This document shows, one piece after another, positions 30,961 through 42,245 of a stretch of 64,000 nucleotides of DNA. Positions within the stretch are counted from its first letter, which is position 1. The number at the start of each line of letters is the position of its first letter. A program made the translations under genes and the position numbers. The notes under the pieces were generated by a model that made no database searches, was not told where the DNA came from, and saw only the letters and a list, made by a program, of their open reading frames with translations. This DNA is from Scalesia atractyloides (taxonomy: Eukaryota; Streptophyta; Magnoliopsida; Asterales; Asteraceae): NCBI GenBank assembly GCA_947069175.1, contig CAMTDV010000003.1, positions 44,483,606-44,547,605 on the forward strand. The letters are read 5' to 3'.

Positions 30961-31290
30961 TCCAAGAGCACGTTTTCCTTAAGGAAGCTTCACTAATTTT
31001 CAAACACCCAACTTTTCAAATTGATTGAGCTCTTCATGCATCGCATCGACCCATCCAGGTTCCTTCAAATCAACATAGACATGTGTTAATGGTCCTTGAT
31101 TTGTTATGGGTTTGAACACAAGCAGTCACAGGACCAATAACGTTCACAGTTGGGTGGCTTCTCTGAACACGTAATGGAATTGCTATAGCAGGAGTCTACC
31201 AGTTTGATTGTAGATTAGAGAAACTTCCTGATACTATCCCGGTTTGCTCCCCCTCATTTGATGCAGTAGTAATGGTGATCACCGGTGGAT

Positions 31291-31702
31291 CTAAAGTGAA
31301 GTCTGACGGAATCGGCTCCGGGAACAGTTAAGCTCCTTGGACATTGGGATCTGAGGGTCCCGCATTTGTCTATTGTGTGGAGGCTTCAGTATTGTGAATT
31401 GCATCAATAGGGGTAGTTGTTGTAGCAGTTTCAGAAATAGGCTCCTGAATCGATGAAGTATGAAGTGGCGTCGCAGTAGCTTCATGAAATCCTGGTGGAA
31501 TCACAGTAAGTCTCTTGAATGCATCTCTCAAAGGCACGACATCATCTTCAACTGCAATAGGAATGGGTATCACTGTATTTGAAACACCAGCATTATCAAC
31601 CACATCAGACAGAATATGAAATGACTTAAACGAAGAGGAGTAATCATATAACCAATCAGGTCCAACTCGTGTATCTTTAGGATCTTCATCTAGCCAATCC
31701 AC
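31291..31702 (-). pseudogene. Integrase-RT linker of Copia-2A
   Basis: An open stretch encodes a Ser/Thr/Pro-rich, acidic segment (LDEDPKDTRVGPDWLYDYSS, EPISETATTTTPIDAIHNTE). It is the usual variable spacer between integrase and RT. No motifs are visible. Copia-2B has the same segment at 41846-42188, interrupted by an additional stop. Confidence 0.6.
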
Positions 31703-32736
31703 ATTGTAAGTCTTGATGATCTGCTTCTTAATTTTGTTGTAGACACGATAGGAGGTGTTCTTAGCATAGCCAATGAAATAGCATGGATCCCCTCATGTTC
31801 AAATGTGCCTTCGGCATCCATAAGTAGGAGAACACAAGGACAACCAACAGTGTGGAAATGCTGTACAAAGGGTTTTTCTCCTTCAACAATTTCATAAGGA
31901 GTCTTCATATGATGTTTGTTGATTAAGGCATGATTTTGAACATTGCAGGCAGTGCTTATTACGTCTGCCCCAAATATCAATGGAAAGCCAGATTCTATCA
32001 GCATTGTCCAAGCCGCTTCAATGAGAGTTCAATTTCGTCTTTCAGCAACTCCGTTTTGTTAAGTAGTTCGAGCTACACTATATTGTCGATTAAATCCTTT
32101 TAAGGCACAAAAAATCATTCAATTTAGCATTCTTAAACTCTGTCCCATTGTCGCATCGAATAATTTTCACTCGCTCATTTGCCTGATTTTCAATGAGAGT
32201 AACAAATTTCTTGATCAAACTTGTAGTCTCACTCTTTTGTTCAAGAAAAACACCCAAGTGAAATGAGAGAAATCGTTAGTGATGACCAAGCAGTAAGCCT
32301 TGCCTACAATACTTATCACATTTACGGGACCAAAAAGATCCATATGAAGCAATTCTAGAACTTTAGAAGGCGTGGGCACGAGCTTAGACTTGTGAGGCTT
32401 ATGATGTTGTTTCCCACGAGCACATGAATCACATTTCTCGACCTACATGAAATCCTTGATTGGTAGGTTTCTGACTGATCCTCCTTTGGCTAGTCGATTA
32501 AGATTCTTCATGTTAAGATGACCCAGTCCACGATGCCAAAACATAGCATCATGTTCGGCAATTTCCAAGAACAAACATGTAACTTGATCAGCGGGGGCTT
32601 TGTTCATCTCAATTACGTAAGCATTTCCCCGATGTTCTACTTCAATTAAGAACCAATCCTCCGATATAATAATCCCTGGTTTCAAAATTACATTTCCACT
32701 TTTTGTGAAAAGAACCTCTAGACCTTTATCGAACAT
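31690..32736 (-). pseudogene. Integrase of Copia-2A (several stops)
   Basis: The gag-pre-integrase part (GNVILKPGIIISEDWFLIEV) and zinc module (WHRGLGHLNMKNL, CDSCARGKQHHK) are followed by rve with D in HMDLFGPVN and E in NGVAERRN. The C-terminal part reads AACTACNVQ-like STACNVQNHALINKHHMKTP. Stops include TAG after KDFM (32443), and the middle Asp region (RCDNGTEF in Copia-2B) is shifted here. Several small indels separate the blocks. Confidence 0.85.
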
Positions 32737-33131
32737 CTAAGATACGCTCAAAAGGCTGTGTTTGAGTTTAGGAACATAATTGACATCTTAAAAGCTGAGA
32801 ACCCTGTTTTTTACTATACCCTTCATTGTTATTCTTCAAGTTCCCCTCCTATAAAGTAAACAAATTCACCATCGAATATTTTTGTATGAATCAACTAGGA
32901 AATGTCTCCTATCATGTGCCTGGAACAGGCACTATGGATGAACCAAAGTCTGACGATAACCCTCCATAGTCGTTCCTACACATTTAACGGGATTAATTAG
33001 AAATTGGAACCATGCCATCTGGGTTGTTCATTATTAACTTTATACGAAACCCCAGGAAAGATCAGGTCACTTTTAGTAGAATCTGAGGTTTAAGAGGAAG
33101 ATTTTTAGTTTGACGATTGTGAACACTTAGA
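32737..33131 (-). pseudogene. Protease remnant of Copia-2A (active site lost)
   Basis: Near 32918-32960 the minus strand reads WFIHSACSRHMIGD, where an active Copia protease has D-S-G. Both the catalytic Asp (to His) and the Gly (to Ala) are changed. Copia-2B keeps the Asp (WFIDSACSRHMIGD). The remainder of the protease is out of frame. Confidence 0.7.
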
Positions 33132-33440
33132 CTAAGATCTAGTAAGAACTTTAGGTTTCCAAATTTTAGAACCTGTGTTGTTTAAAACATTTTTCGGTGA
33201 TGTTACTTTTGATTTCATTGACGGATTTTGGAAACTATTTGTGTTTGAAATCTTTTGATTAATTTTCTTTGCCACATTCCAGTCTCCGTCAAAGGGCTTG
33301 ATTTGAGCGAATCGATTTCCATAAGAACGATAATGCACAACCATTGGATGATATGTGATTCTTAAGTAGTAAGGCACGAAAGGACGATGAACACAATTTC
33401 TTGCTATGTGCCCTAAAATTTCACAATTGAAACAAGTTGG
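33132..33440 (-). pseudogene. Gag C-terminus of Copia-2A with intact zinc knuckle
   Basis: CFNCEILGHIARNC (about 33391-33432) is a complete CX2CX4HX4C knuckle directly upstream of a basic stretch (YRSYGNRFAQIKPFDGDWNV) that leads to the protease. It is the second knuckle of this Gag; the first, near 35370, is damaged. Confidence 0.72.
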
Positions 33441-34839
33441 TCTTTTAGAGAAAAAGGCATTTAGTTCAGCTTGTGTTATTCTAGGGAACTAATTGGGTCT
33501 CTTCTTTCCACTTGGTGTTGATTTCTTGTGTGCATGTTTACTCTTGGATGAAACCTGCTCACAATCACCAGCACAAGAGAGTGAGTACCAATAATTTTAC
33601 CCTTCAACTTAGATTCAGTTAGCTTTTGAGGTGGGTTTTTCTTTTGTTTTTCTTTAACACCATCCGAAGAATTTTCTTCTTAAGTTTTCTTTTTGTATTG
33701 TTTTCTGTTTTTACGTGATCGCTTTTTCTTTAAAGGAGCATATTCTATAGACTTAGTTTCATTAGAAACCTTTTCTTTAGAATCTAAGCTTACAGGATCA
33801 GCTGGATCTGGTTCGTCAGATGATGAGCAATTTTTGTTTAAAAAATTTTGGCTAACATTTGTTTTTACACTATTTGATTCAGACTTTGCAGCTTGCTTAT
33901 AATCTTTAGAAACACTATGATGATTATCTAATCTATAGTCTAATGATAAAAATGTTCATCAATTATTTCAATTACACAATCAGACATAGTAATATTTTCA
34001 ACTTCATCATATTTAGAAGATGAGGCATCAGTTGCGGTTCCAGGCACACTAGAACAGTTGTTAGAATCACTCGAAACAGGTGTTTTGAATTCATCAACAG
34101 ATGCATCAGACTCCTCTAGTAAAACATTATCATCACAATCAGACTCAAAAACCATATCATCTAAACTTTTAGTTTTAGCAACATTATCTGAAATATTGTT
34201 AGGAAAACCCTTAGTCTCAGCAAGCATAGACTGAACATAGTTCCTAACGTAAAAATCATGTTCAGCACATAAAAAAACATCAAAATCATCAACAAATTTT
34301 GAATGTGGTTCATCATCCACTTCAAACTACTCTTCAACTATCACTGACTCTACACATGAACTAACACAGTTAATATTGTCTACAGAATCAAAATTTGACA
34401 CATTTTCTTAGTGCTCCTCTATTGACATTTTCACAAACACCTTTTCTTATTCTGACTTACCAACTGATTCATTTGAACATTTTTTATCCAAATCTATGTT
34501 TTTAACAAAACTCATGGATATTTGAAGATCAGTGGGTCTGGCACTCTTTGGTTTGAATGGTTCCCATGGAGTATAATTGCTTGGTTTACCATAAATCATA
34601 TTATCATAGTTTTCTAACTCCTGCTCAGTAGTGGGATTTCTAGAATAATTATAATTGTATGGCAGTGGAACCTGTTCATAACCTAAACCCTTACCCTTGT
34701 TTTCTTTGAACTCCAATTGCACATTGCATAAGTTACGAGCAGTATCGCTGGAAATATCAAACTTCTTTAAGTTTAACTCATTTTGTTGATACTTACCAGT
34801 GAGAAGTTCTAGATCATCTCTCACAAAGTCACATTCCAA
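33441..34839 (-). pseudogene. Helical and acidic middle of Copia-2A gag
   Basis: Open stretches at 34447-34839 (VRDDLELLTGKYQQNELNLK) and 33940-34320 (FVDDFDVFLCAEHDFYVRNY) alternate with stops. The region upstream, up to 35080, encodes ITQLHLDVNQH and similar helical text better preserved in Copia-2B (45173-45637). A Lys-rich part around 33560-33800 links it to the second knuckle. Function is unknown. Confidence 0.5.
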
Positions 34840-35078
34840 AGTTTTTACATTTAGTCTATTTTTGTAATCATGGACCCAACATTTATGTTGATTTACATCT
34901 AAGTGGAGCTGAGTTATGTCCTTTTTTAGTGTGTCAATCTTTTCATAGAGTATCTTATTGTTCTCTCAAAGACCGATGCACTTTGACATGACACTGTTGT
35001 AATCATTGATTAAAGAAGAATTATGCGGTCTCATCTGTGCAATTTTATTTCTATAGTGTTCAGAACATAAAAGAGAGT

Positions 35079-36670
35079 TTACCATTCAGAGAGTGATTTA
35101 GGTTCCTCAGTTTGTGCCATCAAGCATTGATGATTAACTTCTCCAACTTTAGAGATGTTTAGCGATTCCATGTGCACCACAACATCTTCCCAATTGAAAT
35201 CGTGTTGTTCTTGTGCCATTAAAGCCTTTCCTGCTCCTGTATCTCCCTGGCTTGTTGAAGTTTGAGCAGGTATAACAGCGACCATAGATCTTTTAGTGTT
35301 CCGAGCAGCAGCTGCCTGAGTAGCCTCATACCCATGCAATCCCTTACAAAATACCCCGACTTATAACATCTGTAGCATCCCATTTTTTCTCTCAAAGATC
35401 CAGTGCGATGATTCAACATAGGACGATGACCAAATTTTTTGAAACTTTATAGCCCGAAATTATACCATTGCCAAGTTCGAGAACTCATCTAGCTCTTCTA
35501 TATCTTCTTCAACCACTTGATTGATTTAAGTTACTAGAACAGATGGGGCAAAAGATCATCTTCTAAGAAAGCATTTAGTTTGTTAAGCATAGAAGCTGCA
35601 AGAGCCAACTTTTCTTCATTTTGCTTAGTCAAAAAGGCTATGTTTCTGTAGAGGGTCTGGATGGAATATTTTGAGATGATGAATGGTTTGCTAGACTGGA
35701 AACCACATTGGCACGCTGAGGATATTGCTGGGCTGAAGTGGGTGTGGCAGAGGTGTTAACAACAACTTGTGGTGTAGGAAGTGACATGCCATACACATAG
35801 TTGGTTCGGGTTATTGTTTTGCATTCCATGAACAAGACTCAAAACTATGTTGGGATGACTCGGAGACATTAAAGCATTGTTAGAACTGGTTATCCTGACA
35901 GCAATCATTGAATTCTTATGATTAAGCTCTCTTTGTTGATTGTCAATCTTACATGACTTGATTGTAGCAATCAGCTCAGTAAGTGTGCCTTCGTTCAAAT
36001 TCTTTGTACGCTTGATCATAAAAACATCAGCATGTCAGCTCTTTGGCAACCAATTCAGAAGTTGACGATGCATCCCACTGTTTGTGAAGGTGATATCAGC
36101 ACTTATCGTTTGTGAGACCAGCTTTGACGAATCTTCTAATCTGATTTTCTACAGTTTCATCATAAATGTGGTTAAATGAACTAAGCTGCAGATTCAACAT
36201 ATTCACCCTACTTGTCTTCATGTCTATATTACCCTCATACAATTTTTTAAGCACATCCCAAACTTCCTTCGCGTTCGTGAAGTTCCTAACGGCAATTGAA
36301 ATGTCTGGACTAAGAGCCATGGTGAGATTTGCCATGGCTTTATCATCCTCGTCTTAAATTCTTCGGTCATCATTTGTCCATAAATTCTCAGTTTTAGGAA
36401 TCTGAGTTAGAGGGTCATCTTTCGTAGCATACATAATGGTACGAGGTCCATGTCTAACACACCTCCAAACCCCAGGTTCCTTTTCCTTACAATACTAATC
36501 AAAGCGCCATATCCACTCGTAGTAATCGTCTCCATACAATAGCCTTGGAATTTTGGTAGACATGCTGATAATCTAATTGAGTTCCTAATGCAGAGCTATA
36601 GTTTGAGTCTATATGGCATCCAAAGTAGCATTAGCAAGATCCTTAGCAGTCATTACACCATTTGTGTTCA
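35079..36670 (-). pseudogene. N-terminal gag of Copia-2A (UBN2-like) with damaged knuckle
   Basis: From about 36670 the strand reads MNTNGVMTAKDLAN, then SMSTKIPRLLYGDDYYEWIW, then a capsid-like segment (36096-36335) with MALSPDISIAVRNFTNAKEV and NMLNLQLSSFNHIYDETVEN typical of Copia Gag. The first zinc knuckle near 35370-35411 reads CYRCYKSGYFVRDC, in which the His is replaced by Tyr. Stops occur near 36355, 36495, 36570 and 36610. The part 35832-36549 is absent from Copia-2B. Confidence 0.72.
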
Positions 36671-37189
36671 TCGTTTTTAAAATTACCAAATAATGATTTA
36701 GTTTGTTTTTAATAAAATGGAAACAGCTCGAAAACAGCAAGAGTCTAATCCAAAAAGCAAAGGTTTGATCCGGATAACATCAATCCGAAACTTGTCAACT
36801 CAAAATGTTATCCGAAACGATATTCGAATCTTGTCAACTCGAAACAGTATCCAAAACTATATTCGAAACAGGTGTTAATCCAGAACATTGAATTTCCGAA
36901 ATGATCCGAAAACCTTGAAGATGATCTGAAATCCTTGAACGTTTATCTAAAATGCTTGAGGATTTATCTGAAATCCTTGAAGATGATCCTAAACGCTTGA
37001 CTGATGATCCGAAAATAGACAATCTTCAACAGCAGATTATCCGAAATTTATCTAGACGATCCGAAATACTTGAAATCAGCAGTAGAAACCGAACAAAACG
37101 CATACAACGCCGAAACAGTAACACAACAACGATCTAAAATAACCTGAATCAGTGTGATATCGAATCTTAGCCTAGAAACAGGATCAATA
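36671..37189 (-). promoter_or_regulatory. Copia-2A leader with ATCCGAA repeats
   Basis: The segment between PBS and gag contains about 15 variants of ATCCGAAA or TTCGAAT, in part as a degenerate tandem repeat of about 24 bp (36898-37015, units such as GATCCGAAAACCTTGAA and GATCTGAAATCCTTGAA). Open frames seen here on both strands follow the repeat period and are not convincing genes. Copia-2B has the same region at 46500-47037. Confidence 0.62.
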
Positions 37190-37202
37190 GGCTCTGATAC
37201 CA
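37190..37202 (-). promoter_or_regulatory. Primer-binding site of Copia-2A
   Basis: The minus strand reads TGGTATCAGAGCC, two bases inside the LTR end at 37205. It shows that the LTR at 37205-37526 is a 5' LTR. Confidence 0.88.
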
Positions 37203-37204
37203 AT

Positions 37205-37526
37205 TGTAATTCCCAAAACAAGATCACAATGATATCACACAATCAAACTTCATTCAAGCAAAAGAAATAAAGATGAAGTAGAAATGTTTCAAAGGATTAA
37301 CTTGCATTCAAATGATTGTCTAATACAAGTTAATGGAAAAAGCCAAAGAACCGCCAAAACCCTAAACATCATTAACTCTTTATATGGAGGGTTTAATCCA
37401 CCACTCCCCCTAAACCTTAGACCATTAGTCCCCTAAGCCCATTCAAATATAAGCTCACTTTAATATCCAAACAAATTAGCAGAACACTAATTAATTAACT
37501 AATGTATAATCCTTAAGGGCCTAACA
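37205..37526 (-). repeat. 5' LTR of Copia-2A (322 bp)
   Basis: In element orientation it starts TGTTAGGCCCTTAAGG and ends GGGAATTACA before the PBS. A TATA box TATAAAG is at 37378-37384 on the minus strand. The duplicate at 47053-47374 has the same length. The flank TATAT (37527-37531) is a candidate target duplication. Confidence 0.85.
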
Positions 37527-38075
37527 TATATGTTAAAAGTATTGAACATCGTATTCTCTTCTAATTGCCACTATTCGAATCTTTGGAAGATATGCTATAT
37601 TGATTATATCACGCATCGATATATCTTTATGTTGTTGATAAAACCTTAATGGTCGTAGAAACTTCCTCTCTAGCTTCAAATCCTTAAAGCATCTATTTTT
37701 ATCTTCTGCAATCTCTACTTCATTGACAATCAGTGCACTTTCTTTCGCCTTTTCTTCAACATGTCGCTTAAGAAATTCATCGATTTCAGCACCAAACATC
37801 TCGGTAAAAGTTGGAAAATCTTCATGAATGTTATTACAGTAACACACTTCTGATCATCAACTTGCACTCTATCGTAATCATTTGCCTTTCAGCTTCAGAA
37901 TCATTATCAGACGTATATACATGTCATGGTCATCTCCAACCACTTTCTTCTTCTTGATCTGAGCCAACCTTTCAGCTTTTTCAACTCTGTAAAATGTATC
38001 ATCAGAATCTTTATTATTATCACCACCTGCATCGTCCTTTTTAGGCGATGGAAGCCATACACCATTTAATGTCAA
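37527..38075 (-). pseudogene. Fragment of a Copia downstream ORF, left copy
   Basis: Minus-strand pieces read HEDFPTFTEMFGAEIDEFLK, LERKFLRPLRFYQQHKDISM (37533-37847) and DTFYRVEKAERLAQIKKKKV (37878-38041). They are the counterpart of 47381-47902 and, further, of parts of 49732-51521. The fragment is cut on the left by the Copia-2A LTR and on the right by the duplication junction at about 38041. No known domain is recognised. Confidence 0.6.
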
Positions 38076-39165
38076 TCAATTCCAACTCGACTGGATCAAT
38101 CTGATCGTAATCCTCTCCCGTCATCTTTGAATTCCCAATTATTCCTACTACTAAACTTTCGTACGATTCAAGTACCGAGGCAAGTAATGACATGTGTTGC
38201 TTTGTGGTGTTCTCGTTGAAGTTTTGAGCATTTTGGAAATCAACAGTAATATTGCATTGTAGAACCCGTTGATTCGGATTAGATTTATTGTTCTGGTGAT
38301 TCTGTGGATTGCTTGACTATGAGATGATTGTGGGTTTGGAGGCATATTTGGGTTGACATATGCAAAAGATTGAAATCCACTTGCTTGACTTGACTATGGA
38401 CTTGGCGTGTTGAAGGCACTAAAGGCAGTTTGAATTTTTGGAAAGTGCATATGTGCGGCAGGACTACCCTTGTAATATAGATTTACATCATGTTGCATTT
38501 GGGCGCCTTTGCTCTTTGTGCCCTTCAAATCTTTCAATAAATCTTGGTAATGAGAAATTACCATACTTTGTGCCATTCTTTAGAATAGTTAACTAAGTAC
38601 ACCATTATCCTTGAGGTAGAGAATCTACCAGCTTATCAACAAATTCTTCATTGGTTTTCATAATTCTCATACGCTTCATTTGGACCACCAAGTGACAGGA
38701 TCATTCAATCAATTGTTTCACCGTCTCTACCTTGATTAGTGTAAAGATATCGAATTCTTTACTTACCAACGCTCTCTTTCTCTTCCGAAGCGGCGCACTT
38801 CCTTGGAATTTTAACCATAAAGCATTCCATTAGGATTGAGCATCGTCATCATGTTGTAGGAGCGCAAAGATATCTTCCTTGATGGCTTGTTGCAAGATGT
38901 TCATCATCTTCTTCTCATTAATGTTTTCTCAAGACCATTCTCTCCAATCAGAGCTTGATATTTCGATTCAAGGGCAAACTTAGCAGGTGAAATGATTCGC
39001 TTGAACCCAGTTCATAAATATTTCACTCCATCTATCATAGTCTTCAAGATTCATCAGCATTGGAGGCTTTGTCATCGTGCCCATCTCGTTTTCAAAATTC
39101 ATGTTCTGAGCTTCGGTGGTTGTAACTGCTGAAGCAGCAAATGCATCGTAAAATTCTTCTTCCAT
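38042..39165 (-). pseudogene. Copia-1 gag start, right duplicate
   Basis: The open pieces MEEEFYDAFAASAVTTTEAQ (38980-39165), MAQSMVISHYQDLLKDLKGT (38394-38576) and the Asn-rich NRTKV end (38151-38345) match 15247-16428. No pol follows on the left: the duplication junction cuts the gene at about 38042. It is an isolated 5' end of a Copia-1 element, not a separate insertion. Confidence 0.75.
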
Positions 39166-39753
39166 TTTTTCTGCAAAATTTCAGATCCACACTTTTGAAA
39201 AAAACTGATTAGAATGACTAGAGATACGAAATTTAAGATAAATTTCTTAAAAATGTTCTTCGTACGAATGACAAAGCTTCTTGTGCGACTCAGATGGTCG
39301 TGCGAGTAATATACTCGTGCGAATCAAAGATTTGTGCGAGCGAGATGCTCGTGCGAATCACTGCCTCGTACAAATGACAGTTCTGTAACTCGTAGATTTT
39401 TAAGAAAAACTTGTTTACTTGTTTGTACGAGCGTCTAATTTGATAGATGGTTGTTCGCATAAGTTGTCTCTCTACTCGTACGAGTCAGCTCAGGTCACCA
39501 AACGGATGACTTTTAGAATTTCGACATGATTTAGTTTGATTTTAGAGCTGAAAGTTTCAGGGATTAGTTAGAGTTGATTTTAACGTGGAATACTAAAATC
39601 CTAGTCCAATATCTCCATGAATTTATCCAAATCTGAGATCTGCGTGAAAAGAATAGATGTAGAAAAACTTCAATGGTTGAATCTGGATCTGCAACTGTTG
39701 AAATTGCTGGTTGTCTACTATAACTTGATGTTTTTCCTCAAATCAGGCCTCAA
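39166..39753 (-). promoter_or_regulatory. Copia-1 leader, right duplicate
   Basis: It repeats the palindrome-rich leader of 16429-17039 with one short deletion: a CTCGTGCGAATGG to CTTCGTGCGAATC unit is collapsed near 39355. The TCGTRCGA motifs, including ACTCGTACGAGT near 39474-39485, are preserved. The PBS (TGGTATCAGAGGC) is at 39754-39766. Confidence 0.65.
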
Positions 39754-39768
39754 GCCTCTGATACCACC

Positions 39769-40225
39769 TGTGAGAGGGGATCGGCTCCCCTCTTATGAGC
39801 ACCAGACTAATCAGACTCAGCTAACAGAGGCGGAATTCATGGTTAGCAAATTGGACAAACTAACAAGAAAGATATACTGCTTAAACGCTTTAATTCTTAT
39901 TGATAAACGTGAACGGTTACAGAATGAGTAAACAGTTTGACAGGGCTTCGCCGTAGTTACACATCAACACATGTCTAACACAACACTCAAGCTCCTCTAT
40001 TTATAGGTCAACATGAATTGCATAGGAGAGAGGTGTGTTTTGACTCGGGCGAGTGATGCCTCGTACGAGTGACAAGGTGTCACTCGTACGAGCCACTTAG
40101 CTCACTCGTATGAGCCACTTTACAAACATATAAATCATATTTAAACATACAAAGATTGGCATTCTAAGCCCTATATACATAAACAACATATCCTAGACGT
40201 AGGCAATAAACATTATGCACCAACA
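39769..40225 (-). repeat. Copia-1 5' LTR, right duplicate (457 bp)
   Basis: It is a near-identical copy of 17055-17511, including TATA box TATAAATA (39998-40005, minus strand) and the ACTCGTACGAG motif. It lies next to its own PBS and leader. Confidence 0.82.
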
Positions 40226-41102
40226 TATGTATTAATGACTTTAATAACCAATTTTTTATATCGAAACTGAACTTTATTCTATCATCTTTCATGTTTCATT
40301 GATTCACTCATTCGTGTCTTTACGGTCTATATAAAGCGTGTTAACTGTCTGGAAGGGGTTAGAAGGGTGGTATGGGTAAAGTTCTTGTCTCGTTCAGTGT
40401 ATAGATTTTGCGAGGACTTGATCCAAGCCTATTAAGACTTCCCTTGATTCAGGTAGCATCAAGTCGGGGAAAGTAAGAATGGACTGAATCCCTTATACAT
40501 AAACTACTATTAAACTTTAACCAGGCCTTACAGGACTTTATCCTTGGTGACTCAGACCAATATGGATGAGGGTAGCGTTGCCTCCAAAAGAGGGACATGC
40601 CACATTTTGCATTTATAAATAACTTAATTATCTTTCAATATTCCGGCCTTACGGGACTGAATCCCTGCTGACTCAGACCAATATGGCTGACGGTAGCGTT
40701 GCCTCCAAAAAGGGACATGCCACTTTAACTAAGATAATCTCTTCAAAAAACCCAAAGCATGGAAATCATCAAAAGATACGTGAATAATGAGTCAAAAACA
40801 AGTGATTCTATCTTGTCTATTTATTTTTTTATTATTTAGTTTTTTTCTATATGTTTACTTATTGAAAACCTTTTCTCAAATTTTTGATTAGACTAGACGT
40901 CGACGATATCCCGACATTAAAAACTCTTGTGTCCTTGGACGATCTTGGTATCTTACCATCACTATACTACACCAACGATGGGTACACTTGTCCTAGCGTG
41001 TTGTAGAGAGTGATAGTGTTATATCATGTTTTTATAAATATAAAGCTTGCATAAACGAGTGAAAAGTGTCTAAAATTTATCTAAAAATTATACTCAGACT
41101 CC
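40226..41102. repeat. Unclassified repeat, right duplicate, with empty Ty3-2 site
   Basis: It corresponds to 17512-17616 joined to 29829-30615. TATAT at 40328-40332 is the single-copy target. The two direct repeats of about 82 bp recur near 40521-40603 and 40644-40724. No gene is visible. Confidence 0.78.
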
Positions 41103-41166
41103 ATCACGTCAAATTGCATTTGATCTATCGTCCCCTGAGTATATCCATGTGCAAGTAGATGCTCTG

Positions 41167-41510
41167 TTAAGGTTGCATACCATGCAGGAGTTGCTTGGTG
41201 TAGCCCATACAAAGCTTTATCTCACTTGTAGGCATAGCCTTGTTTCTCTGAATCAACAAACCCAGGGTTGAGCGACATAAATTTCCTCTTGACCTTCTCG
41301 TACGGAAACACCGTCCTGACATCCATATGAAAAACAATAAATCCCATTTAGATGCATATGTCAAGAAGATATGAATGGCTTCCAGTCGTGCCACCTGCGC
41401 ATACACCTCGTCATAATCTAGACCTTTAATATGCCTGAAACCTTGAACCACTAATCGTGCTTTGTTTCTCACGATCACGCAGTTTCATCCTATTTGTTTT
41501 TATACACCAG
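41167..41510 (-). pseudogene. RT fragment of Copia-2B
   Basis: The strand reads NKARLVVQGFRHIKGLDYDE and VYAQVARLEAIHIFL, then a segment missing from Copia-2A (41228-41296), then KLCMGYTKQLLHGMQP in a shifted frame. The true frame there gives KALYGLHQATPAWYATLTE. It ends before YVDD, like the other copy. Confidence 0.8.
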
Positions 41511-41845
41511 CGTGTTCCAAGAGCACGTTTTCCTTAAGGAAGCTTCACTAATTTTCAAACACCCAACTTTTCAAATTGATTGAGCTCTTCATGCATCGCA
41601 TCGACCCATCCAGGTTCCTTCAAATCAACATAGACATGTGTTAATGGTCCTTGATTTGTTATGGGTTTGAACACAAGCAGTCACAGGACCAATAACGTTC
41701 ACAGTTGGGTGGCTTCTCTGAACACGTAGTGGAATTGCTATAGCAGGAGTCTACCAATTTGATTGTAGATTAGAGAAACTTCCTGATACTATCCCGGTTT
41801 GCTCCCCCTCATTTGATGCAGTAGTAATGGTGATCACCGGTGGAT

Positions 41846-42245
41846 CTAAAGTGAAGTCTGACGGAATCGGCTCCGGGAACAGTTAAGCTCCTTGGACATT
41901 GGGATCTGAGGGTCCCGCATTTGTCTATTGTGTGGAGGCTTCAGTATTGTGAATTGCATCATTAGGGGTAGTTGTTGTAGCAGTTTCAGAAATAGGCTCC
42001 TGAATCGATGAAGTATGAAGTGGCGTCGCAGTAGCTTCATGAAATCCTGGTGGAATCACAGTAAGTCTCTTGAATGCATCTCTCAAAGGCACGAAATCAT
42101 CTTCAACTGCAATAGGAATGGGTATCACTGTATTTGAAACACCAGCATTATCAACCACATCAGACAGAATATGAAATGACTTAAACAAAGTGGAGTAATC
42201 ATATAACCAATCAGGTCCAACTCGTGTATCTTAAGGATCTTCTTC
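41846..42245 (-). pseudogene. Integrase-RT linker of Copia-2B
   Basis: The stretch FKSFHILSDVVDNAGVSNTV to EPISETATTTTPNDAIHNTE matches the Copia-2A linker, but a TAA near 42190 (and another near 42233) interrupts it. It is a low-complexity spacer without motifs. Confidence 0.55.

Larger units (their letters stand above)
30616..37526 (-). mobile_element. Copia-2A: 3'-truncated Ty1/copia element
   Basis: Reading leftward: 322-bp 5' LTR (37205-37526), PBS, leader with ATCCGAA repeats, gag, protease, integrase, linker and the beginning of RT. The coding region ends just before the YVDD motif, and the unclassified repeat follows. RNase H and 3' LTR are missing. Copia-2B (41103-47374) ends at the same point, so the truncation predates the tandem duplication. 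Confidence 0.87.
15302..38041. repeat. Left unit of a tandem segmental duplication (with Ty3-2 inside)
   Basis: Without the Ty3-2 insertion, the unit is about 10.5 kb and contains the gag start, leader and LTR of Copia-1, the unclassified repeat, Copia-2A and a downstream-ORF fragment. It matches 38042-47902 in the same order and orientation. At its right edge, sequence resembling 47880-47902 joins directly to sequence resembling 15302, which is the head-to-tail junction. Differences include a 69-bp deletion in RT here and a 718-bp gag segment present only here (35832-36549). Confidence 0.85.

Noticed and set aside
36952..37137. Small plus-strand ORFs in the Copia-2 leaders (also 46780-46995)
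   Set aside because: They follow the degenerate 24-bp repeat (LEDLSEILEDDPK pattern) and have no start-site or family support.
40328..40336. TATATAAA as a promoter TATA box
   Set aside because: It is the Ty3-2 target sequence in a repeat without a downstream gene; no other promoter feature is visible.
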